Assembly: GCF_026340975.1 (NCBI RefSeq)
Contig: NZ_JAPEOS010000001.1
Location: forward strand, 1,324,501-1,388,500
Reading direction: 5' to 3'
DNA: 64,000 nucleotides
Origin: Streptomyces sp. NBC_01214
Lineage (GTDB): Bacteria; Actinomycetota; Actinomycetes; Streptomycetales; Streptomycetaceae
Position 1 is the first letter of the stretch. The number at the start of each line of letters is the position of its first letter. The notes under the pieces are model-generated. The model made no database searches. It had not been told where the DNA came from and saw only the letters and a list, made by a program, of their open reading frames with translations. A program made the position numbers and the translations under genes. Positions 42,410-51,907 of the stretch are shown piece by piece.

Positions 42410-43603
42410 GTGAACAGGGGTAGCGGGGAGAGCCGTGGCGGGGTGAACCTGCCTGCGCTGCGCGGGTACAACGAGGCGCTGCTACTGGATCTGCTGCGCG
42501 GCGCCGGCCCGGCGGGCCTGGGGCGCGCCGAACTCGCGGCCCGTACGGGGCTCACCCCGCAGGCCGTCAGCAAGATCACGGCCCGGCTCGGCGCGGACGG
42601 GTTGATCGCTGAGGCCGGGCGCGCCGCGTCCACCGGCGGCAAGCCGCGCACCCTGCTCCGGCTGGTGCCGGACGCACGCCACGCCGCCGGCGTGCACCTG
42701 GACCGCGACGAGCTCCGGGCGGTACGGGTGGACCTGGCGGGCCGCGTCGTCGCCGAGAGCAGCGGCCCGCTGGAGTTCGGGGCCGGCCCGGAGGCGGCGG
42801 TGGAGGCGGTCGTACGGGCGGTCAGGAGGGTCGCGGACCCGGCCGGGCTGCCGCTCGTGGGCGTCGGGGTGGCCGCACCGGGGCCGCTCGACCACCGGGC
42901 CGGGGCGATGGGGCGGGTCACGGGGTTCCCGAGCTGGAAGGGCTTCCCGCTGCGGGGGGTGCTGGAGGGGCGGCTGGGCCTACCGGTGCTGCTGGACAAG
43001 GACACGAACGCCGGTGCGGCCGCGGCCGCCGGGGCGTGGCTCCGGGCCGCCTGGCCGGGCGAGGACGCGGATGCGGACGCGGGCGTGGATGTGGGTGCGG
43101 GCGTCGGGCGCGGGGCGGACGTCGGGCCGGACGCGGACGCGTATGCCGGCGGCGGATCCCCCACCTGCGTGTACGTGCACGTCGGGACCGGGATCGGCGC
43201 GGGTCTGTGGCTGGGCGGCGGGGTCTACCGGGGTGCCCGCTCGGCGGCGGGGGAGTTCGGCCACCAGGTGATCCTGCTGGACGGCCCGCCGTGCCGGTGC
43301 GGGGCGCGGGGTTGCATGGAGGTGTTGTGCCTGGAGGCAGTGGCCCGGGGCGACCTCTCCGAGGCGGCACGGATCCTGGGCGAGGGTGCCGCCAATTTGG
43401 TCGCTCTGCTGGACGTGGACCGGGTGCTGCTCGGCGGGCGGGTGGTGGCGGCGGCGCCGGAGGTCTTCGTGGCCGGGGTCGGGGCCGTTCTCGCGGCCCG
43501 CGCGCTGGATCCGGCCCGACCGGTGGTCGCCCTGGCGGGAGCCGGTGTGCCGGAGGGCGCGGCGGAGCTGGCACTGGCGCCGTTGTTCGGGCGCGCGGGC
43601 TGA
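42410..43603 (+). CDS. ROK family transcriptional regulator
   Basis: A 397-residue NagC/XylR-type repressor: N-terminal winged helix (ALLLDLLRGAGPAGLGRAELAART, then GLTPQAVSKITARLGADGLI) and a ROK sugar-kinase-fold domain with DKDTNAGA, GEFGHQV and the zinc motif C-R-C-G-x-x-G-C in PPCRCGARGCMEVL. An unusual insertion of about 30 residues made of Asp/Ala/Val/Gly repeats interrupts the kinase-like domain after GAWLRAAW. The GTG start is 6 nt after GACAAT, predicting a leaderless mRNA. It probably represses the divergent Gfo/Idh gene and itself through the 25-bp palindrome. Confidence 0.9.
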   Translation: MNRGSGESRGGVNLPALRGYNEALLLDLLRGAGPAGLGRAELAARTGLTPQAVSKITARLGADGLIAEAGRAASTGGKPRTLLRLVPDARHAAGVHLDRDELRAVRVDLAGRVVAESSGPLEFGAGPEAAVEAVVRAVRRVADPAGLPLVGVGVAAPGPLDHRAGAMGRVTGFPSWKGFPLRGVLEGRLGLPVLLDKDTNAGAAAAAGAWLRAAWPGEDADADAGVDVGAGVGRGADVGPDADAYAGGGSPTCVYVHVGTGIGAGLWLGGGVYRGARSAAGEFGHQVILLDGPPCRCGARGCMEVLCLEAVARGDLSEAARILGEGAANLVALLDVDRVLLGGRVVAAAPEVFVAGVGAVLAARALDPARPVVALAGAGVPEGAAELALAPLFGRAG

Positions 43604-43640
43604 AACGGCGGGGCTCCGCCCCGACCCCGTACCGCCCCGA

Positions 43641-43687
43641 CCCCGTACCTCGACGTCCCCGTACCTCGACGTCCCCGTACCTCGAAG
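43641..43687 (+). repeat. 16-bp tandem repeat after ROK gene
   Basis: Three direct copies of ccccgtacctcgacgt (last copy ending differently), preceded by a GGGGCTCCGCCCC fragment at about 43613-43625. Confidence 0.85.
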
Positions 43688-43852
43688 GGCGGTGAGGCAC
43701 TTGACCTCGTCCGCCATCCGGGCGTAAACCGGAACAACTCAGGCGCGGCTCCCGATGAGGGATCGCGCGGGGGTGGCAGGGTGCGGGCAGGGTCGGGGTG
43801 ATTGTCACCTCGTCCGATCATCGTCCCGTCCGGCGAGCAGCGAAGGTCTTCC

Positions 43853-44596
43853 ATGCGACTGCGCAAAGCCCTTGCCCTCACCGCCGCCCTCTCCGCCGCC
43901 CTGGTCGCCACCACCGCGCCCACCGCCGGAGCCGACATCGGCGCGGGCGGCGGCCGCCCCGCACCCGCCCTGCCCTCGCGCACGCAGGCCACCTGCGGCG
44001 ACGGGAAGAGCAGCGCCTTCCCCATCGGGGCGCGGATCCGCGGCGGTCCGGCCGTGTACCGCACCGGTGCCGGGTCGCAGACCTGGTACCTGGACCTGAC
44101 CAACACCACCAACTCCGAGTGCACGGCCATCCACCCGATCGTCGTCTTCACGGACAAGGCCCGCACCCTGCGCCCCGCGCACCTGCGCATGGAGTTCGAC
44201 GCCCCGGGCGGCACCTTCCCCGTCAGTCTCGAGAGCAGCGACCGCGACGAGATCATCGCCGTTTTCGACGGCGGCGACGCCTTCTCCGGTTTCACCGTGG
44301 GCCCCGGGGGTTCCCTGACCGTCAAGGTGGGCCTCTCCTTCGCCCCCGACGCGCCCGTCGGCGAGGTCGTCGCCGACGCCGCCCTCGTCCAGCGCAAGGG
44401 TGACGACGGCGACTGGATCGGCGAGGCGGGCGGCTACCGGTTCTCGGTCGAGGGGCCGGAGGACCTCGTCGAGGCGGGCTCCCTCGCCCACACCGGCCCG
44501 AGCGAGTGGGCGTACGGGACGGGTGCCGTGGCCGCGCTCGCCACCGGTGGCGGCCTCCTGCTGGGGGCCCGCCGACTGCGCCGTCCCGCCCGCTGA
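43853..44596 (+). CDS. Secreted LAHTG sortase-anchored protein
   Basis: A 247-residue exported protein: signal peptide MRLRKALALTAALSAALVAT with cleavage near AGA|D, a central beta-rich domain (YRTGAGSQTWYLDLTNTTNSEC, GPGGSLTVKVGLSFAPD), and a C-terminal sorting signal LAHTG at residue 211 followed by a hydrophobic segment (GTGAVAALATGGGLLLGA) and RRLRRPAR. LAXTG is the motif preferred by class E sortases, one of which is encoded at 37950. It should be covalently linked to peptidoglycan. Two cysteines (TCGDGK and NSECTA) may form a disulfide. The ATG at 43853 is supported by GAAGG upstream and a standard signal peptide. Confidence 0.85.
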   Translation: MRLRKALALTAALSAALVATTAPTAGADIGAGGGRPAPALPSRTQATCGDGKSSAFPIGARIRGGPAVYRTGAGSQTWYLDLTNTTNSECTAIHPIVVFTDKARTLRPAHLRMEFDAPGGTFPVSLESSDRDEIIAVFDGGDAFSGFTVGPGGSLTVKVGLSFAPDAPVGEVVADAALVQRKGDDGDWIGEAGGYRFSVEGPEDLVEAGSLAHTGPSEWAYGTGAVAALATGGGLLLGARRLRRPAR

Positions 44597-44599
44597 ACC

Positions 44600-44815
44600 G
44601 TCCGCCAGCCCGTCCGTCGGCCGATCGCGAGCTCGCCGGTCAGCTCGTCCGCCAGCCCGCCAGCCCGCCAGTCCGCCAGCCCGCCTGTCCGTCGGCCGAT
44701 CGCCGGCTCGTCGGTCGGCCGATCGCCAGCTCGTCGGTCAGCTCGTTCGTCGGCCGATCGCCAGATCGTCCGCCAGTCCGTCCGTGAGCCGTCCGTGCTC
44801 CGTCCGTGCCCCCGT
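44600..44815. repeat. Degenerate tandem repeats upstream of GntR gene
   Basis: The unit GTCGGCCGATCGC recurs four times among CAGCTCGTC and CCGCCAGC-type short repeats. The stretch has no coding frame of interest. Confidence 0.8.
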
Positions 44816-44853
44816 CACCTCGTGGCGGTGGCCGCCCCGCATAGAGTCCCATC

Positions 44854-45618
44854 GTGGAAGAACAGACCCAGCGGCACCGCCCCGGCTCACCCGTGCGTTC
44901 CGGCATTCCCGAGCACGGTCGCATCCCCAAGTACTACGCCGTCAAGGCCCGGATCGCCGAGCTCCTCGACGAGCTCGGCGAGGGCGGCACGCTGCCCACC
45001 GAGCGCGATCTCGCCGAGCGGTACGAGGTGTCCCGCGAGACCGTCCGCCAGGCCCTGCGCGAGCTGCTCCTGGAGGGCCGGCTGCGCCGTTCCGGCCGCG
45101 GGACCGTCGTCGCCGGACCCAAGTTGGAGCAGCCGCTCGCCCTCGCCAGCTACACCGAGGGCGTGCGCCGCCAGGGCCGCCGCCCGGGCCGTCACCTCAT
45201 CGGCCTGGAACGGTTCCCCTGCCCGCCCGACGTCGCTCCCGGCATCGGGGCCGAGCCCGGGGAGCCCGTCTGGCACCTGGAGCGGGTCCTGCTCGCCGAC
45301 GACGAGCGCGTCGGCCTGGAGAGCACCTACATCCGGGTGGCCCGGGCCCCTCGCCTGGACAGCGACTTCCCGCCGGACTCCTCCTTCTACGGGTACCTCC
45401 GCGACAGCCTCGGCATCTCCTTCGGCGAGGCCGACGAGAAGCTCGAGACGGTCCTGGCGACCCCGCGCGAAGCCCTGCTGATCGGCACCCCGCCCGCTCT
45501 CCCCATGCTGCTCATCCACCGCTTCTCGCGGGACCAGGACGGCCGGCCGCTGGAACGGGTGCGTTCGCTCTACCGTGGTGATCGGTTCAGCTTCACGACC
45601 CGACTGCGCGCCGAATAG
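44854..45618 (+). CDS. GntR/HutC (UTRA) family regulator of phosphonate operon
   Basis: A 254-residue repressor with a GntR winged helix (residues about 25-95: KYYAVKARIAELLDELGEGG, LPTERDLAERYEVSRETVRQ) and a UTRA effector domain (about 110-250, ending RGDRFSFTTRL). The operon downstream encodes phosphonate use, so an aminophosphonate or related metabolite is its likely effector. The GTG start is 7 nt after TAGAGT, a leaderless arrangement. A DasR-like half-palindrome, GGTCTAGTCC at 45681-45690, lies between this gene and the oxidoreductase, and is its probable operator. Confidence 0.88.
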   Translation: MEEQTQRHRPGSPVRSGIPEHGRIPKYYAVKARIAELLDELGEGGTLPTERDLAERYEVSRETVRQALRELLLEGRLRRSGRGTVVAGPKLEQPLALASYTEGVRRQGRRPGRHLIGLERFPCPPDVAPGIGAEPGEPVWHLERVLLADDERVGLESTYIRVARAPRLDSDFPPDSSFYGYLRDSLGISFGEADEKLETVLATPREALLIGTPPALPMLLIHRFSRDQDGRPLERVRSLYRGDRFSFTTRLRAE

Positions 45619-45678
45619 CCGAGGACCTATCGTTCCGTACCAGACAGAAAGGGACGCATTGATGTCACGGAAAGATAA

Positions 45679-45694
45679 CGGGTCTAGTCCAAAC
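45679..45694 (+). promoter_or_regulatory. Probable GntR operator of phosphonate operon
   Basis: CGGGTCTAGTCCAAAC contains GGTCTAGTCC, one base away from a perfect palindrome and similar to the TGGTCTAGACCA core bound by HutC-type regulators. It lies about 73-88 bp before the oxidoreductase start. Confidence 0.55.
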
Positions 45695-45766
45695 GTCGAG
45701 GGTTGTTCACCGGGTCGTCGCCCGACGGATCCTCCCGGGTCACGGCCCCGACCCACCGTTGGCGGC

Positions 45767-46894
45767 GTGAGAGTCATAGTCGTCGGAGGCGGCGTGGTCG
45801 GCACCATGCACGCCTGGCAAGCAGTCGAACGCGGCCACGAGGTCGTCCAGATCGAGCGAGAAGCGGAGGCCCGCGGCGCGTCCCTGCGCAATTTCGGCCA
45901 GATCTGGGTCAGCGGACGGGCCGGGGGAGAGGAGCTGGACACCGCCCTGCGGGCCCGCGAGCTCTGGGAGCGCATCGGTGCGGAGGTGCCCGGCCTGGGA
46001 TTCCGCGCCAACGGCTCCCTCACCCCCGTCCGCACCCCCCGCGAACTCGCGGTCGCCGAGGCGGCGCTGGCCCGCCCGGACGCCGCCGCCCGCGGCTACG
46101 CGCTGCTCACCGCGGCCGAGGCGCGGGAGATCAACCCGGCCCTGCGCGGCGCCTTCGAGGCGGCCCTGTGGTGCGCGCGGGACGCGGCCGTCGAGCCGCG
46201 CACCGCGCAGCTCCACCTCCGGGAGGCCCTGCGCACCCGAGCCGCAGGCCGCTACACCTTCCTCGCCGGTCGCGAGGTCCGCGAAGTGGTCGGCCCCGCA
46301 GCCGTCCGCGACGACCACGGCGACGTCCACCGCGCCGACGCGGTGGTCCTGGCCACCGGCGCCTGGCTGTCCGGCCTGGTCCGCGAACTGGCCCCCGACC
46401 TGCCCGTGCGCCGCGTCCGCCTCCAGATGATGCAGACCGACCCGCTCGGCGAGCCGCTGACCACCTCGATCGCGGACGCCGACAGCTTCCGCTACTACCC
46501 CGCCTACGAGTCCCCCGCCCTCGACGCCCTCAACGCCGGGCAGGAGCAGGAGCCGATCGCCGCCGCACACAAGATGCAGCTGCTGATGGTCCAGCGCCGG
46601 GACGGCGGACTGACCATCGGCGACACCCACGAGTACGAGCACCCCTTCGCCTTCGACACCCTCGAAGACCCCTACGAGCACGTCGCCGCCGTGGCCGGAT
46701 CCTTCCTCGGCCGCCCGCTACCGAAGATCCGCCACCGCTGGGCGGGCGTGTACGCCCAGTGCACGGACACCACCCGCGTCGTCCACCGCCAGCAGGTGGC
46801 CGACGGCGTCTGGCTGGTGACCGGACCCGGCGGGCGCGGCATGACCTGCTCGCCCGCCATAGCCGAGACCACCGCGAACGAACTGGGCTGGTAA
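45767..46894 (+). CDS. FAD-dependent oxidoreductase of phosphonate operon
   Basis: A 375-residue DAO-type flavoprotein. The dinucleotide fold opens directly at the start (VRVIVVGGGVVGTMHAWQAV), and VVLATGAWL and VWLVTGPGGRGMTCSPAIAE complete the family pattern. It matches the group that I recall being co-encoded with phosphonatase-like hydrolases (TIGR03364 type). By context it should oxidise an aminophosphonate amine, for example aminoethylphosphonate or its N-methyl form, to the aldehyde cleaved by the next enzyme. No aminotransferase PhnW is present. An ATG at 45662 with a fair SD is in frame but would place the operator inside the gene, so GTG 45767 is preferred. Confidence 0.82.
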   Translation: MRVIVVGGGVVGTMHAWQAVERGHEVVQIEREAEARGASLRNFGQIWVSGRAGGEELDTALRARELWERIGAEVPGLGFRANGSLTPVRTPRELAVAEAALARPDAAARGYALLTAAEAREINPALRGAFEAALWCARDAAVEPRTAQLHLREALRTRAAGRYTFLAGREVREVVGPAAVRDDHGDVHRADAVVLATGAWLSGLVRELAPDLPVRRVRLQMMQTDPLGEPLTTSIADADSFRYYPAYESPALDALNAGQEQEPIAAAHKMQLLMVQRRDGGLTIGDTHEYEHPFAFDTLEDPYEHVAAVAGSFLGRPLPKIRHRWAGVYAQCTDTTRVVHRQQVADGVWLVTGPGGRGMTCSPAIAETTANELGW

Positions 46895-46899
46895 GTCAG

Positions 46900-48717
<1,818 letters not shown>

Positions 48718-48725
<8 letters not shown>

Positions 48726-49716
48726 GGTCACGCGGCGCGCGGTGTCCGTCCCGGCCGAGAACCGGGGCTCCGCCCCCGACCCCGCGCCTCAATCGCCGGC
48801 GGGGCTGAAAGATCGGGGCTCCGCCCCCGACCCCGCGCCTCAAACGCTGGCGGGGCTGGATGGTGCGCCGGCGGGGCTGGGATGGTCGGCGGGGGTGAGG
48901 GTGTCGCGCGGTGTGTGGGTCCTGCCGCCCGTCGTCGTGCTCGCGCTGGTGTTCCTGTACCCGCTCGCGCTGGTCGTCCAGCAATCCTTCAGCCCCGAGA
49001 ACGGCGGCGGCGCCTTCGACGCGTACGCCTCCGTCTTCGCCTCGCAGGGCTTCCGCGAGGCCCTCGGGACCACCGTCTGGCTGGCCGTCGGCGCGACCGC
49101 CGGCTGCCTCGTACTCGGCTTCGTGCTCGCGCTGATCATCGCCTTCGTGCCCTTCCCCGGGGCCCGCGCCGTCGCCAAGTTCATCGATGTCTTCCTCTCC
49201 TTCCCCTCCTTCCTCATCACCCTCGCCCTCCTCTTCGTCTACGGCACGGTCGGCATGGCCAACGGCCTCGTCACCGACCTCACCGGCGCCGCCGAGGGGC
49301 CCTTCCACTTCCTCACCACCCCCTGGGGCGTCCTGCTCGCGGAGATCACGTACTTCACGCCCTTCGTGATGCGCCCGCTGCTCGCCGCGTTCTCCCAGCT
49401 GGACACCGCCCAGCTGGAGGTCGCCGCCGGCCTCGGTGCCCGGCCCGCCCGGATCGTCCGACAGGTGATCCTGCCCGAGGCCCTCCCGGCCCTGGCCGCG
49501 GGCGGCAGCCTCGTCCTGGTCATGTGCCTGAACGAGTTCGGGATCGTCCTGTTCACCGGTGCCAAGGACGTCACGACCCTCCCGATGCTCATCTACGGCA
49601 AGGCCATCCTCGAATCCGACTACGCGGCCGCCTGCGTGGTCGCCGTCGTCAACATCGCGATATCCGTCGGCCTGTTCGGCCTCTACCGGGTGGTGGGCAA
49701 GCGTGCTGGTGCATAG
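48718..49716 (+). CDS. ABC permease, phosphonate uptake (first), with repeat-derived N-terminus
   Basis: A 332-residue permease of the binding-protein-dependent type with six membrane helices and the EAA loop LEVAAGLGARPARIVRQVILP. Its first 55 residues are unusual: two in-frame copies of a 51-bp dispersed intergenic repeat encode NRGSAPDPAPQSPAGLKD and DRGSAPDPAPQTLAGLDG. These have no counterpart in ordinary permeases, which would begin near VSRGVWVLPPVVVLALVF. The gene overlaps the ATPase gene by 8 bp and the second permease by 14 bp. It forms the membrane channel for an aminophosphonate, with the lipoprotein at 50589 as receptor. Confidence 0.85.
48763..48864 (+). repeat. Two in-frame copies of dispersed repeat inside permease gene
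   Basis: Units start at 48763 and 48814, 51 bp (17 codons) apart. Each contains CGGGGCTCCGCCCCCGACCC, CGCGCCTCAA and GGCGGGGCTG, the same words that occur in intergenic hairpins at 15821-15892, 32478-32500 and 62247-62322. Confidence 0.9.
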
Positions 49717-50500
49717 CAAGAGCGGCCGCTGGGCCGCCTGGAGCCTCTTCGGCCTCCTCTTCCTACCGCTGTTCGCCCTGCCCCTGCTCGTCGTGGTCGC
49801 GGCCTCCTTCGCCACCCACTGGTCCGGGGCCTTCCCCTCCGGTCCGACCACCGAGAACTACGCGGCCGCCGTGCGCGGCGAATCCCTCCGAGCCCTGACC
49901 ACCAGCCTGGTCACCGCCCTCGCCGCCAGCCTCCTCGCGCTCACCGTCGGCACCTGGGCCGCGCTCGCCGCGGCCACGCTGAACAAGCGCGGGAAGCGGT
50001 TCCTGGACGCGCTGTTCATGCTGCCCGTCGCCGTGCCGTCCGTGGTCGTCGGCCTCGCCGTGCTCGTCGCCTTCAGCCGGCCCCCGGTCTTGCTCAACGG
50101 CACCAGCACGATCGTCATCCTGGCGCACACGATCCTTGTCACGGCGTTCGCCCACCAGTCGGTTTCGGCGGCGATCGTACGGCTCGACCCCGCGTACGAG
50201 CAGGCTGCCGCCTCCCTGGGCGCCCGCCCCGCGTACGTCCTGTGGCGGGTCAAACTCCCCCTCCTGCTGCCGTCCCTCACAGCCGCGGCCGGCCTCTGCT
50301 TCGCCCTGTCCATGGGCGAGCTGAGCGCCACGATGATGCTCTACCCGCCGGACTGGATGCCCCTCCCGGTCCGCATATTCACCGCCACCGACCGCGGTTC
50401 GCTCTACAGCGGCTCCGCCGTCGCCGTGGTCCTGATGGCCACCACCCTGCTGGTCCTCCTGGCCGTCTCCCGCGTCCGCACCAGGGCCTCCTACCGCTGA
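49703..50500 (+). CDS. ABC permease, phosphonate uptake (second)
   Basis: A 265-residue second permease with six membrane helices and the EAA loop YEQAAASLGARPAYVLWRVKLP. It pairs with the preceding permease to form the heterodimeric channel of the uptake system. The GTG at 49703 overlaps the end of the first permease by 14 bp; GTG 49709 is a close alternative. Typical final residues RTRASYR. A group of short GAACCAGYGCT repeats follows the stop, before the binding-protein gene. Confidence 0.88.
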   Translation: MLVHSKSGRWAAWSLFGLLFLPLFALPLLVVVAASFATHWSGAFPSGPTTENYAAAVRGESLRALTTSLVTALAASLLALTVGTWAALAAATLNKRGKRFLDALFMLPVAVPSVVVGLAVLVAFSRPPVLLNGTSTIVILAHTILVTAFAHQSVSAAIVRLDPAYEQAAASLGARPAYVLWRVKLPLLLPSLTAAAGLCFALSMGELSATMMLYPPDWMPLPVRIFTATDRGSLYSGSAVAVVLMATTLLVLLAVSRVRTRASYR

Positions 50501-50550
50501 ACCAGCGCTGAACCAGCGCTGAAACCAGTGCTGAACCAGTGCTGAACCGT
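50498..50550 (+). repeat. Short GAACCAG(C/T)GCT tandem repeat
   Basis: The unit ctgaaccagcg/tg is repeated about five times between the second permease and the binding-protein gene, beginning at the stop codon. Confidence 0.8.
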
Positions 50551-50588
50551 CCTCCGCTTCTGACTCCCCTTCCCCGTAAGGAAGTTCC

Positions 50589-51665
50589 ATGACCGGCAAG
50601 AGACTCCTGCGCACCGCCACCGTCGTCACGGGCGGTCTCGCCCTCGCCTCCTCCCTCACCGCCTGCGGCGGTGGCTCCTCCGCCGCCGACTCCGAGGGCG
50701 GCGAGAAGGTCGTCACCGTCTACAGCGCCGACGGCCTCAAGAGCGAGAAGGGCGACGGCTGGTACGACAAGGTCTTCGCCGACTTCACCAAGCAGACCGG
50801 CATCGAGGTCAAGTACGTCGAGGGCGGCTCCGGCGAGATGGTGCAGCGCGCCGTCCGCGAGAAGACCAACACCCAGGCCGACGTACTGATCACCCTGCCG
50901 CCCTTCATCCAGCAGGCCGACGGCAAGGGCCTGCTCCAGTCCTACAAGCCGCAGGGTTCCGAGAAGGTCAACGGCGCGGACAAGGCCGCCGACGGCAAGT
51001 GGACCTCGGTCGTCAACAACTACTTCGGCTTCGTCTACAACAAGAAGGAGCTCGCCGAGGCCCCCAAGACCTGGGAGGAGCTGCTGGACGCCCGGTACAA
51101 GGGCAAGCTGCAGTACTCCACCCCGGGCGTCGCGGGCGACGGCACCGCCGTGCTCATCAAGTCGATGCACGACTTCGGCGGCAAGGAGCCGGCGATGGAG
51201 TACCTGAAGAAGCTCCAGGCCAACAACGTCGGCCCGTCCTCCTCCACCAGCAAGCTGGCGCCCAAGACCGACAAGGGCGAGCTGCTCGTCGCCAACGGCG
51301 ACGTCCAGATGAACTTCGCCCAGTCCAAGTCCATGCCGAACCTGGGCATCTGGTTCCCGGCGAAGGAGGGCGGCAAGCCCACCAGCTTCGCCCTGCCGTA
51401 CGCGGCCGGCCTCGTCAACGGGGCCCCGCACACCGAGAACGGCAAGAAGCTCCTCGACTTCATGCTCAGCGAGCAGGCCCAGCAGCTGGTCAGCGGGGTC
51501 GGCGGCGGCTTCCCGGCGCGCACCGACGTCAAGCCGACCGACGCCAACGCCATCGAACTCACCAAGCTCATGACGGGCGTCGAGATCTTCGAGCCGAACT
51601 GGGCCGACATCGACAAGAACCTCACCGGCTACGTCGACGCGTGGAAGTCGGCAACCGGAAGCTGA
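50589..51665 (+). CDS. Phosphonate (AEP-type) substrate-binding lipoprotein
   Basis: A 358-residue solute-binding lipoprotein. The signal ends in the lipobox SSLTAC with the lipidated C26, and the mature protein has the type II periplasmic-binding fold (KVVTVYSADGLKSEKGDGWYDKVFADF, read as two stretches; FALPYAAGLVNGAPHTENG; FPARTDVKPTD). It is close to 2-aminoethylphosphonate-binding PhnS-type proteins by context and by the YSADGL start. It captures the phosphonate outside the membrane for the ATPase/permease complex. The ATG follows AAGGAAG. It ends the uptake operon; a strong hairpin follows at 51716. Confidence 0.88.
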   Translation: MTGKRLLRTATVVTGGLALASSLTACGGGSSAADSEGGEKVVTVYSADGLKSEKGDGWYDKVFADFTKQTGIEVKYVEGGSGEMVQRAVREKTNTQADVLITLPPFIQQADGKGLLQSYKPQGSEKVNGADKAADGKWTSVVNNYFGFVYNKKELAEAPKTWEELLDARYKGKLQYSTPGVAGDGTAVLIKSMHDFGGKEPAMEYLKKLQANNVGPSSSTSKLAPKTDKGELLVANGDVQMNFAQSKSMPNLGIWFPAKEGGKPTSFALPYAAGLVNGAPHTENGKKLLDFMLSEQAQQLVSGVGGGFPARTDVKPTDANAIELTKLMTGVEIFEPNWADIDKNLTGYVDAWKSATGS

Positions 51666-51715
51666 CCGGTTACTTCCTGGCCACCCCCGCCCGGCAGAGT
51701 GACTGATGCATAACA

Positions 51716-51750
51716 GGTCTGGACCGAAGACCGCACCTTCGGTCCGGACC
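51716..51750 (+). terminator. Terminator of phosphonate operon
   Basis: A 14-bp stem (GGTCTGGACCGAAG with CTTCGGTCCGGACC, one G-T pair) and a 7-nt loop, 51 bp after the binding-protein stop. Confidence 0.85.
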
Positions 51751-51751
51751 C

Positions 51752-51850
51752 GGCGCACACCGGAACACCGGACCACGCGAACACCGGATCAGGCGAACAC
51801 GCGAACACCCGGATTACGCGAACACCGGATCACGCGAACACCCGGAACGT
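51752..51850 (+). repeat. 16-bp degenerate tandem repeat before phosphatase-family gene
   Basis: About six units of the form CGCGAACACCGGATCA in imperfect tandem, between the operon terminator and the SD of the next gene. Confidence 0.85.
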
Positions 51851-51907
51851 CTGAACGTCGAAACTCCCCCGCTCCTTTCGCCGCTCACTTGCTCCCAGGA
51901 GGAGTAC

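Noticed and set aside
45662..45766. Upstream ATG start at 45662 for the phosphonate oxidase
   Set aside because: It has a fair SD, but it would put the GntR-type operator inside the gene and add a 35-residue tail before the Rossmann fold; kept only as an alternative.
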